Shown here: in pieces, positions 29,997-40,085 of the stretch
How positions within the stretch are numbered: the stretch's first letter is position 1
How the letters are laid out: the number at the start of each line of letters is the position of its first letter
NCBI GenBank assembly: GCA_018136815.1
Contig: CM030934.1
Coordinates: 1,272,979 to 1,336,978, forward strand
Direction of reading: 5' to 3'
DNA: 64,000 nucleotides
From: Isochrysis galbana
Taxonomy: Eukaryota; Haptophyta; Isochrysidales; Isochrysidaceae
The notes under the pieces: generated by a model
The model's database searches: none
Told to the model about the DNA's origin: nothing
What the model saw: the letters and a program-made list of their open reading frames with translations, nothing else
Position numbers and translations under genes: made by a program

Positions 29997-32708
29997 ATGG
30001 TCGAGGAGACGGCGGGCAAGCCAGTCACTGCAGTGGTGCCTCCAGGCGGCAGAGAATGGCTTGAGGCTGCCAAAACCGGAGACCTCCAGCAGATGGAGAT
30101 TCTCCTTGCGGAGAACGCAGAGCTGCTATCTTATCGCGGCAAAGGCTGCTCCCTGGGCTTCATTGGGCACTCTGCTCTGCATTGGGCGGCCGCCAAAGGC
30201 CATATGACCGTCCTCTCGTGGCTGCTGCGGGAAGGTGCCGATATCTCTCTGGTCAACAATGCCGGATCCACCGCTCTGCACACGGCAGCACAGAACGGCC
30301 AGCAAGCGGCCACGGAGGCGTTGCTCTCTGCAGGGGCTGATCCAGCGGCTCAAGACGCAGACGGGTACACCGCGCGAGATGTCGCTGCGTCACGGGGGCA
30401 TGGGAGCGTTGCTCGTGTGCTAGAAGCTGCGACTGGAAAGAGTGCGCTCAGAGGCATCCTCGCCGGTCTTGCAGCACAGGGTGGGGGGTGGAAGGTGGGG
30501 CAGATGAAGGAGGCCCTGCGCCTCGGCCGGATCAGCTGCGAGGGCGTGACCGAGAAGTCAGAGCTTGAGTCCATGGTCCGGGAGCTCATGGAGGGTGAAA
30601 TTCTTGACGCGCACTCGCCCGGGAAAGTGGATGCTGCTTGTGTGTCGAACGCAGAAGCCACAGCCGATTCTCAGGGTGATAGCTCAAAGCCTTGTTCGTC
30701 AGTCGCAAGGGCCCCGGTTGAGCCGGCAGCAAGTGCTCCAGTTCGGAATATGCCTCCTAGCCACCCTACGAACACTCCTTCCGCTCTAGATGACCTTACG
30801 GATGACGAATCAGATGAAGTTACAGACCGTGTCCTCGCCGCTCAGGCCAAGCTTAGGGCGATGAAGGCAGCCCGCCAAGGGACAGCCGCTGTTGCAGCAG
30901 AGGCTGAATCGCGACAATCCAACATTTACTCACAAGATATGGTCAAAGGAGGTACAAGCAAAACGCAGCCGCCTGTGCCGACGGGCGGGCGAGAATGGTT
31001 GGAAGCGGCAAAACGGGGAGATGTAGCTGCATTGGAACGCTTACTTGCAGAGAACGCAGAGCTGCTATCTTATCGCGGCAAAGGCTGCTCCCTGGGCTTC
31101 ATTGGGCACTCTGCTCTGCATTGGGCGGCCGCCAAAGGCCATATGACCGTCCTCTCGTGGCTGCTGCGGGAAGGTGCCGATATCTCTCTGGTCAACAATG
31201 CCGGATCCACCGCTCTGCACACGGCAGCACAGAACGGCCAGCAAGCGGCCACGGAGGCGTTGCTCTCTGCAGGGGCTGATCCAGCGGCTCAAGACGCAGA
31301 CGGGTACACCGCGCGAGATGTCGCTGCGTCACGGGGGCATGGGAGCGTTGCTCGTGTGCTAGAAGCTGCGACTGGAAAGAGTGCGCTCAGAGGCATCCTC
31401 GCTGGTCTTGCAGCACAGGGTGGGGGGTGGAAGGTGGGGCAGATGAAGGAGGCCCTGCGCCTCGGCCGGATCAGCTGCGAGGGCGTGACCGAGAAGTCAG
31501 AGCTTGAGTCCATGGTCCGGGAGCTATTAGAGCGTGAGCAATCCGTTTGCACCGCTGTTGGCGGTACTCCGTCGTCTCCGGATGCGAAAGTGGTAAAAAC
31601 ATCGACCGATGGAAGTATACCGCAACCTCCTGTTTCAGCAAACTCTGAAGCTCCTAGCTCGGGAGCCGCCTCGGAGCCTTCAACCTTCCCCAATAGTAGC
31701 AGCTTGCAGATGCCCGCCCAAAATGCCCAGGGCGGTGGGCAGAGTGACGATGAGGACATGCCGGAGAGCACGCATCTGAAGGAGGCCGCTGAGCGATCGA
31801 AAGCCAAGGGCAATGCGTCCTTTGCTTCAGGCGACCTAGAAGCCGCAGTGAAACACTTCACTGTTGCCATACGACTGGACCCCTCTAACCATATTCTCTT
31901 TTCAAATCGTTCTGCTGCCCATGCATCGGCAGGCGCTGCCACAGAAGCGCTAGCAGATGCCGAGCGATGCGTCCAATTGGCGCCCGGTTGGGCAAAGGGC
32001 TATTCGCGGCAGGCGGCTGCCTACGTTATCTTGGGTCGATATCGTGAGGCGAATCGTGCCTATCGCACCGGCCTCGAAATCGAACCTGATAACGAAGGGC
32101 TGCGTCAGGGTCTCGACAGCCTTCGCACAATGCTCCGGCACGGAGATGTGACGTCGGAGCCAAAAGCCACATCTGATGCCTCCAACCATGCCAATAATCG
32201 CATGTCAAGCGCAAATGTAGATGCGCCGCCTACCACTACAGCAGCCACAACATCCTCTTCCGTGTCACCCACTACGGCGGGCGCTGCTGGTCGTCGTCCT
32301 TCCGGCGGCAATGTCGGTACGCGTTGGATCGAGGCGGCAAAAGCAGGCCAAATTGATGTAATGAGGTCGATTTTGAAAGAGGGGGGCAACGATTTGGTCC
32401 ACCACAAGGCACGAGGCATTGGTCACACGGCTCTTCACTGGGCCGCAGCACGTGGGGAAGTTCGCGTCATGGAGTGGCTGCTCTCTGTGGGCGCCACAGT
32501 CGACGCCCTAAATGCATCAGATGCTACTGCTCTTCATGCTGCTGCCGCAAACGGGCAAGCCTATGCCGTAGAGTTCTTGCTGCAAAATGGGGCGGATCCT
32601 TCATTGCGGAACGACGATGGAAAGACGGCGGCGGACGTAGCGGCCTCCAAAGGTAGGCCTGATCTCGCTTCTAAAATCCTGGAGGCTAGGAAGGGCATTG
32701 GTGGCTGA
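29997..32708 (+). CDS. Ankyrin-ankyrin-TPR-ankyrin repeat protein
   Basis: The 903-residue protein starts at ATG 29997 (MVEETAGKPVTAV); the open frame upstream is low-complexity leader. Ankyrin repeats lie at about 54-145, 367-458 and 808-895 (GHSALHWAAAKGH, STALHTAAQNGQ and similar). A three-unit TPR block of the HOP/STI1 or CHIP type lies at about 594-712 (KAKGNASFASGDLEAAVKHF). After each of the first two ankyrin blocks is a short segment (GGWKVGQMKEALRLGRISCE) that resembles a SAP-like helix pair. The first two modules are almost identical in DNA (about 30108-30585 versus 31047-31524), a recent duplication or conversion. The TPR may bind an EEVD-type chaperone tail. This is a protein-interaction scaffold of unknown partner. 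Confidence 0.88.
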   Translation: MVEETAGKPVTAVVPPGGREWLEAAKTGDLQQMEILLAENAELLSYRGKGCSLGFIGHSALHWAAAKGHMTVLSWLLREGADISLVNNAGSTALHTAAQNGQQAATEALLSAGADPAAQDADGYTARDVAASRGHGSVARVLEAATGKSALRGILAGLAAQGGGWKVGQMKEALRLGRISCEGVTEKSELESMVRELMEGEILDAHSPGKVDAACVSNAEATADSQGDSSKPCSSVARAPVEPAASAPVRNMPPSHPTNTPSALDDLTDDESDEVTDRVLAAQAKLRAMKAARQGTAAVAAEAESRQSNIYSQDMVKGGTSKTQPPVPTGGREWLEAAKRGDVAALERLLAENAELLSYRGKGCSLGFIGHSALHWAAAKGHMTVLSWLLREGADISLVNNAGSTALHTAAQNGQQAATEALLSAGADPAAQDADGYTARDVAASRGHGSVARVLEAATGKSALRGILAGLAAQGGGWKVGQMKEALRLGRISCEGVTEKSELESMVRELLEREQSVCTAVGGTPSSPDAKVVKTSTDGSIPQPPVSANSEAPSSGAASEPSTFPNSSSLQMPAQNAQGGGQSDDEDMPESTHLKEAAERSKAKGNASFASGDLEAAVKHFTVAIRLDPSNHILFSNRSAAHASAGAATEALADAERCVQLAPGWAKGYSRQAAAYVILGRYREANRAYRTGLEIEPDNEGLRQGLDSLRTMLRHGDVTSEPKATSDASNHANNRMSSANVDAPPTTTAATTSSSVSPTTAGAAGRRPSGGNVGTRWIEAAKAGQIDVMRSILKEGGNDLVHHKARGIGHTALHWAAARGEVRVMEWLLSVGATVDALNASDATALHAAAANGQAYAVEFLLQNGADPSLRNDDGKTAADVAASKGRPDLASKILEARKGIGG

Positions 32709-33190
32709 ATGTGAAGGAAACCCAGTCATAGTACGCCGTTGCAGAACGCATGCTACATTGGCTGCATGCTACAATTGGCAATAGTATGCATGCACGTCGT
32801 TTACGAGTAGGGCGGTCAAACAGTGATTTATTACTACCATTATGTGGGGGGGCTGCACTTTTTGACCGTTCTCCAAAGCCCAAGAAAAAGCTCCGGTAGT
32901 AATACTACTACTACGCCGCACGCAATGGATATATCTTTGCATTTGAGAAAAAAACCTTTTAATATTCTTACCGCACTCGCGGCGAATGGAACCACTACCC
33001 ACTACAAGTAGCACGTAGCATACTCTCTACACCCCCATTCCCCGGCCCTTCTCCCCCCGCCATCAGGCGGCTCCCCCCGTACACTACTGGGGGGATTGGG
33101 GACGAGGGCTTAGATATGGTCCGGTGGGCCGCGCCCCCCCCCGGTGATCTTTCCCCCCCTTCCTCCTGTGTCTCCGCGAGTGGGCGGCCG
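32709..33190. other. Ankyrin gene 3' flank with short repeat traces
   Basis: No gene. It holds a small inverted-end element (32806-32885) and an AAACCTTTTAATATTCT start (32953) related to 6790 and 61400. Confidence 0.35.
32806..32885. repeat. Tiny inverted-end element sharing an 18-mer with 62643-62660
   Basis: TAGGGCGGTCAAACAGTG opens this piece and also the one at 62643. At its right end GCACTTTTTGACCGTTCTCC is an imperfect reverse complement of the left. The GGTCAAA core resembles mariner-type termini. Confidence 0.4.
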
Positions 33191-33680
33191 ACTCTGTCTC
33201 GTCTTATCCTGTAAACAGGCGCGAGACTTACCGATTTTCCGGTGGGCGGAGCTCTCGCTCGCGCCCACCCCCTTCTCGGCGCTCTCTCTCCCCTCTCCTG
33301 CGGCACGCGCGATGGCGCGCCTGCGGCAGGCCTCCAGCTGCCCTCTGGCGGCCCCTGGAGGCTCCTGGAGGCCAGCTCAGGGGGCAGAGGAGGCTGGGGC
33401 TGGGCCCTGGCCTCCCCTGCCTCTCCCTCGCTGGCGCTCCCGAGCCTCTGGGGCCCCCAGTCTGCACCTGTCTGCCTGTCGACCAGGGGGGGAGGGGGGG
33501 TTGGAGCATTGGGCTGGTCACGAGGGGCCAGGATGGGCGAATGGGGCGAGTCTGTGGGGAAGGGAGTGGGTCAGTAGGGCAGTGGCCTCCTGGCAAGCCA
33601 TCAGGCATGCCAGGAGGATGGATGGTTCCTCCCCCATGGCAGGGGAGGAGTGGAGGGTCAACCAAGTATAAACTTAGTTG
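33190..33680 (-). mobile_element. Hairpin-led LINE 5' fragment
   Basis: The minus-strand hairpin CAACTAAG / CTTGGTTG (33659-33680) is paired in part by G-T. It is followed by the proline-rich body (GGGTIHPPGMPDGLPGGHCP and onward) that matches the fragment at 1-327. The start codon of other copies is lost in a small deletion. Confidence 0.6.
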
Positions 33681-33689
33681 TTTGCATTT

Positions 33690-34034
33690 GAGGAGGTCAC
33701 ATACGCCTCGCCGCACTCTTAGAGCCTAGGAGACATTCGATAGCATGGGGGCCGAGCGCCTCGAGCACACCGCACATTGACATTGAACTGATGACGACGA
33801 ACCACGACAAAGCACCCATTAGATTTCCACGATGGCTTGCACAGGCGAGCAAACCACCTCCACTTCAACGTTTCTACGTTCCTCTATCAGCAGCAAGTCC
33901 CTCGCCCTCGGCCTCGCGCTTGGTTTCGCACTGGGCTTGAACTTGAGCTTCTTAGAAGTGCATACACTTTGCGTTAACTGTGCCTAGTGTGTGTGTCTTT
34001 GGCCCAGATGGCGCGGCCTTTCAGCTTTCAGCTT
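33690..34034. other. Intergenic stretch without recognised gene
   Basis: This is the 3' flank of the coiled-coil gene. No ORF or repeat copy was noticed. Confidence 0.3.
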
Positions 34035-34843
34035 TTAGACAGCACCCTCCCATACCATCGGTTGAGCCAGAATTGTCTTCAGGTGTTCGTTCAATTGAAT
34101 CATAGCTTCCACTTTCGCAGAGTGGCGTTCCAAGAACTGGAGCATTGAAGCACCGCGCGCTTGAACGGGATGAGTGCTCGAGGAGCTTGGCACAGCTGAT
34201 GATTCATTAGCATCTGCATCGTCGAGCCAAAGCTTTCGAGCAACACCGTCATTGTCTCGCAAACAATCAAGCATTTCACGTCCAGCTTCCCCGAGCCGAT
34301 CCATGACTTGCATCACTTCCTGCTGCAGTTGTTCATATCGGTCTTCCAACAACGTTGACAATACACGTTGGCTGTTGTATGCCGACGAGGCTTGTTCGAA
34401 AAGCTGGCGCACGTATAGTTCTCGCGCTTGTTGCTCGCGCTTTGCCTCCTGATTTTCTTTCTCCGCGAGGTCTGCATTACGCGAGGCCGCTGCATCTTGT
34501 TGCATGCGCAGCAATTCGAGGGTCTGATCCTCTGAGTGCACAGCCAGCTCAATCGCCGCGATCTTTTTCCGCAGTTCGTCGCGCTCTGTGCCAGGGGATA
34601 CGGGGCCGAGTCAGTGATTGCACCACTTGAAGAGGGGTACTAACAAGCAGCAGGAGACTGGACGGATTTCGTACCCTGCTCACTGCGCTCGAGCTTTGCG
34701 GATGCCGTGCTGACTCGGTTGCACGCCATCTCCCACCGCCGGTGTTGGTCATCGATTCCCTCGCGCATCTGGCGGCTCATCAGCTCAAAGTCGGCCTGAC
34801 GGAGCCCCTGATGCCTCCCATCGAACTCTACTTCCTCGATCAT
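34035..34843 (-). CDS. Coiled-coil protein, two exons
   Basis: The exons are 34843-34675 and 34585-34035, separated by an 89-bp GT-AG intron (GTACG...CACAG), and encode 239 residues. The join restores a continuous heptad pattern: KLERSEQ|ERDELRKKIAAIE, then LAEKENQEAKREQQARELYV and LLEDRYEQLQQEVMQVMDRL. The coiled coil spans about 40-155. A short Ser-rich linker is followed by a last helix (QFLERHSAKVEAMIQLNEHL). ATG 34843 (MIEEVEFDGRHQGLRQADFE) was chosen as the nearest start before the helical part. I do not recognise the family. The length and helix content suit a structural or adaptor protein of the cytoskeleton or kinetochore type, but that is a guess. Confidence 0.78.
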
Positions 34844-35237
34844 GGCCAAGCTGGGCAGAAGTTTGGAGACAGTGGATTGGGAGGGGGGAAGAGGGCGGCC
34901 GGAATGCCACAGTCGACTGAGGGGTGGATGGGGCGCTGGAGGCGCGAAATCTCTCCTCCTCTCTTTTTCTGATTCTTTACTATGGGAGTATACCTTACTA
35001 CGAGCTCTTATCTGCAGGCGGCAGAGCACTAGAGTAATGCACACACAAGCAAGCTCCTTTCTACTATCCCCTCCAATGAATAAAATTCGAACTTGACCGC
35101 GAAAAATACGATGTTCACGAAAAAACGCTTCAAGTCACGGGGTGACTCGCCTAAGGTGAACTTGCACACTCGCGCGACGCCACACGCCACACATGCATTA
35201 TCACTCCCTCCCCTTTACATATTACATACCCGATTCG

Positions 35238-35600
35238 CAACTAAGTTTAAATATTTGGTTCGCCCATGGGGGGGGCACGGGGGCACGAGCCCCCCCCCTC
35301 TCTCCACTCCCCCACTGCTGTGGGCCAGGTGCCCGGTGTGGCCCTTCCCGCCGTACCCATTGGCGCGCTCAAGCAGACCTCAGACCTGCATGGGCATTGT
35401 TGAGCAGAGGAAGAGGAAGGTCTGCCAAATACAAATACCACGCCCCACCTCCCTTCCCCTTGCCCCTGCCCCAATCCCCCCCGCACCCCCCCCCCCCGCC
35501 CCCCGCCCTCTTCCCCCCCTTACGCCCTCTCTCCTACTTCTACTTCAGTCGTGTTCACGTTCACGTTCACGGTTGCATTCTGCATTCTTTAATTAACCAC
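35238..35600 (+). mobile_element. Hairpin-led LINE 5' fragment
   Basis: The hairpin CAACTAA...TTTGGTT (35238-35261) is followed by GCCC and ATG 35266 opening MGGARGHEPPPSLHSP. This matches the MGGHEPPSLSTPP reading of the copy at 1-327. The frame breaks at about codon 46. C-runs and a GTTCAC triplet repeat (35560) follow. Confidence 0.55.
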
Positions 35601-35739
35601 ACGGGGCACGGGGCATGGTGGCAAAATGACAAAAGTGCCCGCTGCTTTCCCTCCGACCGGCAAAGGTGACGGGCAAAGCTGCTTACGTACTTACGTACCA
35701 AAATATAGAAAGCAAACGGGGGCGGGATTAAGGAAACGG

Positions 35740-36180
35740 CGCCTTAACGATAATGCTTCAACGTAAATCTCATAATAGAAGATAGAAAGAAGCGAATCCT
35801 GTGCGATGATTTCGTCATAGACAACTGCCTATATTCCTCAATTGATCTAGCATGTGCTTGATGCGTTTGGTGTCGTAATGCGGAGAGTAATTCGTAGAAT
35901 TGCGTTGAATGTCCGTATGTCTTATTCGTGATCATTTCATCTATATCTTTTCAAACAGAACACAGAACCTTGAACCTTCGATGCTTGTTCTTCAAACAAA
36001 TAAGCTTGTGCATTCATATTTATGCTTATTCGTGTTTATATCATTGTGACACGTATGGTCTTAACATCGAGGAGGCGTTCTCCACATGCATTGTTGAAAC
36101 TCATCAATGATTCCAAGTGGGAAAGTGGTTAGATTACGCAGTCTCTGTATTAATTCTGATGAGCTATATCTTTTTTCACG
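35740..36180. other. AT-rich island without recognised gene
   Basis: About 440 bp of markedly AT-rich DNA between GC-rich repeats. A minus-strand frame of 63 codons (MITNKTYGHSTQFYELLSAL) has protein-like composition, but no family is recognised. Organelle-derived or viral DNA is possible. Confidence 0.35.
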
Positions 36181-36185
36181 TTTGC

Positions 36186-37060
36186 CTGCAGCGGACACCG
36201 CGTTTGTTGCGGAGGCACAATCCTTGCGTGAACCGCGCGCACGGCTTAGGAGGGTCTTTTCCTAGTGCCTCTCGCACCGTCTTGGGGCGCGGAGCGGTCT
36301 GCCAGGCTTCCTTGCGTTCCTTGCGCTTCGCCGCTTCGGCGTCGCAATTGCACAGTCGGTGAGCCGGAAGGAGATTCCTCGCCACTTCTTTCTGGGCGCC
36401 AGCCTTTGCAGCCCCTCAGGCTGCCATGAACCATTAGCTTGTGGTGAGATTGCATGGCCGGCGGCATTTGCAGAGTTTTGCATGCACGCACGGCGTAATT
36501 CACCGGTACCACCGTGTTGTCGACGTTGAGGAGGAGTTTACGAAGGAAGTTGCTCGTAAGAAACGACCCTTGGGTCGCTGCGACGTACAGGTGCCAGCGC
36601 GGGGCGTGGGCTACTTTGGACACGAATGTGCCCGACTCACCCTTCGAGCTTCATGCGCTCGCGGTTCCCCTTGAGAAAAGTGAGTCCTTCTTTCTCCACT
36701 GCTTTGACCAAGGTGCTCAGCGTGATTTTCGAGGCTTGCGCAAGTCCGTCGGCCTCCACTACGAAGTGGGCTGCGACATCCTGAAGGGCCTCGTATCGCC
36801 TTCCGCGACGAGGTGCCCTTCTTTTTGAGTTTTTCTTCGATTGACTCGATAATTTTCACTTGGACCGCGACGTCGACTTGATGGACGCGGATGGTGGTTT
36901 GAAGCCCATACATAGCGGGCCTGGAATTGTTGGGCGCAGTCCTCGTTCACTGCTATGTGCCATGGGCCCCGCAAGGAGCGTGCCCAGAAATCCGGCTCGG
37001 GGTCGACGCCCTCGACCCTCGAGCTCGAGCAGACCAGGAACGCGGCTTACAAATAGCGTC
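36186..37060 (-). pseudogene. Decayed LINE ORF1 copy
   Basis: Translated fragments in shifting frames match the ORF1 at 7214-8499: the zinc-finger phrase CARFTQGLCLRNKRGVRC, AREALGKDPPKPC-type sequence, NYAVRACKTLQM and PWHIAVNEDC. Frames change at least three times and the ends are lost. It is an older copy of the same family. Confidence 0.75.
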
Positions 37061-37300
37061 CAAAAAAACCAAGGATCTCTTTGACACCCCCCCCCCCTGT
37101 TGCGCGCGGTACTCAGCAATCGGCGCAAATATCCACCCGCACTACACGCGACCCGCCACGCGGCGCAGCTGCGGCAGGCCCCCACCGACCTGCGCCTCAC
37201 AGGCGCACAGAGCCGCTGCGCCGCTGCACGGTGCTGTCACGAGTTGGCGCACCCCCCCGTACAAATACGGTACCTAAACGGATAAAGGTACCCAGCTTTA

Positions 37301-37937
37301 TAGGACGAGCCCTACAATGTAGGACGACGTTGTGAACTATGAAGACACGGTTCAATCTAGGAATGGGGAGCTAGGATTTGGTTTCTGTGTTCATCTCATT
37401 GCCCTCATTGAGTCCTCCTAGAGGCTCAATCAAGACACCATTCTCAAAGCATAATGAGTTATTTGCCACTCGCGGAAGCCTTCCCGGCAAAAAATGGCGT
37501 TGTCCTACGAATTGCCGCAAACACCTGAGGACACGATTTGAGACTCATGATGAGCTCCCTAGAACTTGCTCCCACGAGATGAAATGCTCTTTGGCATGAG
37601 TTCTTTTCGACCTTCAGTGGAGACCAAGCTTGGTTTTGAAGCCCAATGAGAGTTTTGGCTGCTTTTGCCTCTTGCGGGGCAAAAATACAACTCTCGACGC
37701 ACCCGATGGCCTCCCATGGCCGAAGTACTCAGTTCACGCTGGAGCCGAAAGCTCGGTCAAGACGAAGTCTACAGCCTTGGCCATAGTGGAAGCTAAGGAT
37801 CTCAAGACTGAGTTGGGACTATCCTTCAGTTGGTGGGAAGTCCCAATCCTTCACTCTCAAAAGTTGTGTGGCTTTCAAGCTCAGGGTCCTACAAATACAC
37901 CGAAATCGTAGGACGCGGTCCTATAATGTAGGACGGA
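37301..37937. repeat. Hairpin-rich segment bounded by GTAGGACG motifs
   Basis: TAGGACGAGCCCTACAATG with TAGGACG near 37301-37326 recurs as TAGGACGCGGTCCTATAATG near 37909-37928. GTAGGAC or its complement occurs about seven times. Inside are several short stems (TTTTGCC/GGCAAAA, TTGGGACT/AGTCCCAA). No ORF is convincing. It is an unclassified element, less GC-rich than its surroundings. Confidence 0.45.
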
Positions 37938-38125
37938 ACTTTTTAGCCGTAAAACGGTGGGGATTTGAAACACGGTAAAAACGGGCTGTTTTTGGCCTCC
38001 GTAGAAACATGGTAAACGCGGGTTTCCGCCCACCTATGTCCATGACGCTAAGAAATAGAAATAGCAGTAGGGGCAACTGAAACCTCTAACAGTAAAGTCT
38101 ACCGTTTATTTAGGCCCGGTGGGAG

Positions 38126-39445
38126 ATGTCGGCCGACGCGACGGTGTATGTGGGAGGTCTGCAGAAGGGCACGCTGCAAGAGGAGCTGGCGCGGGCATTC
38201 TCGCCGCTTCAAGTGATTCATGCGGTAATCTCGCGCTCCTTTGGCTTCGTCACCTTCGCCACGCCCGCCGAGGCCGCTCAGGCTGTCGCGATGAAGGACG
38301 TCCTGGTGTGCAACCGGCCTATCCACGCTGCTCTACGCCATGGCGGCAGCACTGCAGGTGGCAGCACGGCGAGCAATGCGCGCACGACCTCGCTCGCGGG
38401 ACGATCAGTCTCCTCGGGGGGCGGACGGTCTGTCTTTGTGCATCGGATTAGCAGAGAGGCCCACGCGCTACAGGTGCAGGCACAGCTGACCGAGAGGTGC
38501 CTGGCGCTGGGAGTGGCTGCACGAGTCGTGGTGCCGCGGAAGCAAGGCGGCGGACACCCGCCGCAGCACCGAGGTTTTGCATTCTTGGAGTGCTCTTCTG
38601 CCGGTGATGTCGCCATTCTCTTGGCTGGGCTACCGGGCGCAGGATGGGCTACAGAGCCTGTCCGCAAGAAAAGGGGGAAGAACGAGAAGCGTGGAAAGCG
38701 GAGTGGGGGGAGGCGCGGCGGAGGCCATCAGGGTGGTGGCCGGGGTAGTAAGTCGAGTGGAAATCGCGGCCAACATACTGCCGGGGCTGCTGATGGGTCG
38801 GAGGAAGAGGATGGCTATGAGGATGACTGGGAAGATGAAGACGGTGAGGAGGACGAACGCGAGGAGAGTGCATCTTGCACTCCAGCCAAAAGGAAGGATC
38901 TTGAAGGCCCCTTAACGTCAACTCTCATGAAGAACCCAGTGCCAGCAAACCCGATGTCCAACTTATCCGATATGGAGCTCCGGGCCTTGATGGCGGATGT
39001 CCAAATGGCGAGCGAGGGCTGGGGAAGCCACACGGATGCGTGCGTGGCGGCCATGGCTTCGTTTGTTGCAGAATCTCGCGACTGGGCTGTAAATGTCCAA
39101 GGCTTCATGGTAGAACACTGCCGCTGCTTTGAGGCAACGGAGGAGAACCAGCTCGAATGGCACGAATTGCATCAGCAGCTGTGCACGCTGATCGAGGGTA
39201 TGCTTGAGCGTGAGCTTGCCAAGCTAGGCGTCGCTCCCGAAGACTTTGTCGAACGCATGCGCAATGAGTGTGCGAACAAGGGCCTTACCGGGGGAGGGGC
39301 TGCGGAAGAGCTACTTGACGCGGTGCTCGCGATGGATGACTTCCGCTTTTTCAAGGAGCAAATGCTGAGGCTCAAGGCTGATCTTGAGCTATTGAACTTG
39401 GACACTGACACCCTCGACATCTTTACCAAACCGCCGCAGCGATAA
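38126..39445 (+). CDS. Two-RRM protein fused to an ARL2-binding (BART) domain
   Basis: A 439-residue single-exon protein. RRM1 (about 5-70) has RNP2 VYVGGL and RNP1 RSFGFVTF. RRM2 (about 100-175) has VFVHRI and HRGFAFLEC. A Lys/Arg/Gly-rich linker (KKRGKNEKRGKRSGGRRGGG) and an acidic run (EEEDGYEDDWEDEDGEEDER) follow. Residues about 310-430 match the BART/ARL2BP fold: FMVEHCRCFEATEENQLEWH, LCTLIEGMLERELAKLGV and the DFRFFKEQML helix. BART domains bind GTP-loaded ARL2/ARL3 GTPases in ciliary and mitochondrial traffic; RRMs bind RNA. The combination is unusual. The frame is unbroken across all domains, so a mis-joined model is unlikely, though only transcripts could prove it. Confidence 0.83.
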   Translation: MSADATVYVGGLQKGTLQEELARAFSPLQVIHAVISRSFGFVTFATPAEAAQAVAMKDVLVCNRPIHAALRHGGSTAGGSTASNARTTSLAGRSVSSGGGRSVFVHRISREAHALQVQAQLTERCLALGVAARVVVPRKQGGGHPPQHRGFAFLECSSAGDVAILLAGLPGAGWATEPVRKKRGKNEKRGKRSGGRRGGGHQGGGRGSKSSGNRGQHTAGAADGSEEEDGYEDDWEDEDGEEDEREESASCTPAKRKDLEGPLTSTLMKNPVPANPMSNLSDMELRALMADVQMASEGWGSHTDACVAAMASFVAESRDWAVNVQGFMVEHCRCFEATEENQLEWHELHQQLCTLIEGMLERELAKLGVAPEDFVERMRNECANKGLTGGGAAEELLDAVLAMDDFRFFKEQMLRLKADLELLNLDTDTLDIFTKPPQR

Positions 39446-39667
39446 GTGTTCTTGTTGCTATGGATCACCCATGCCACTACCATGCCACACAACAGCATCG
39501 CACAACAATGCCTGCATTCTGTTTTTGTGCAAGTACCTAGGCCACAACTTTACTATGCTATGCTCGCTGCCAACCTATAACTTTGCACCCCATGGCGTAG
39601 TGGGTCCTTCTTCAAACTCGATTTACGTGCGCTCCGTTGTTGGCTTTTGCTCTTGTCTTACACTCAA
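39446..39667. other. 3' flank of the RRM-BART gene
   Basis: Untranslated flank up to the LINE hairpin at 39668. No feature was recognised. Confidence 0.3.
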
Positions 39668-40085
39668 CTATCGGTAAAACGATAGGGTCATGGAGCGCGC
39701 GCCGCCCCCCGCTCTCGCTGCCGCCACCCTCGCCGCGATGGACGAAGCATTCCCGGACCTGGACACCCCTCTGTCACCGAAGCGACCGCGTCAAGACGAC
39801 CCACCCGACCAGGTGGGCGCGAGAGCCAGTGGGCCACGCCCGTGCACCACCATGAACGGCCCGACTGACGGATCGAGCATGACCACTGGCTCGATATGCG
39901 ATGATTCGGAAGGGAAACGATCGGCGGGAGGCGCGGCGAAGGTGGCCGGAATCCAGAATTTCATTCTTGTTCATTCACCCGACTCCCGGCGGGGAGGAGG
40001 GGCAAAGCGCCGCGCCAGCCGCCGGTGCCGCGCTCGCGACGGAGTGGCTTCGAGCCCTCCGGCAACGCTCGACTCGACAGAGCTC
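39668..40085 (+). mobile_element. Mosaic of three retroelement pieces
   Basis: First comes a hairpin-led LINE start: CTATCG-GTAAAA-CGATAG at 39668-39685 and ATG 39690 reading MERAPPPALAAATLAAMDEA. At about 39866 it joins a gag-derived segment that also occurs at 42390-42473. At about 39951 it joins a repeat B fragment (CCAGAATTTCATTC..., as at 25393 and 47013). The pieces abut directly, with only a short duplication inside the third. Confidence 0.6.
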
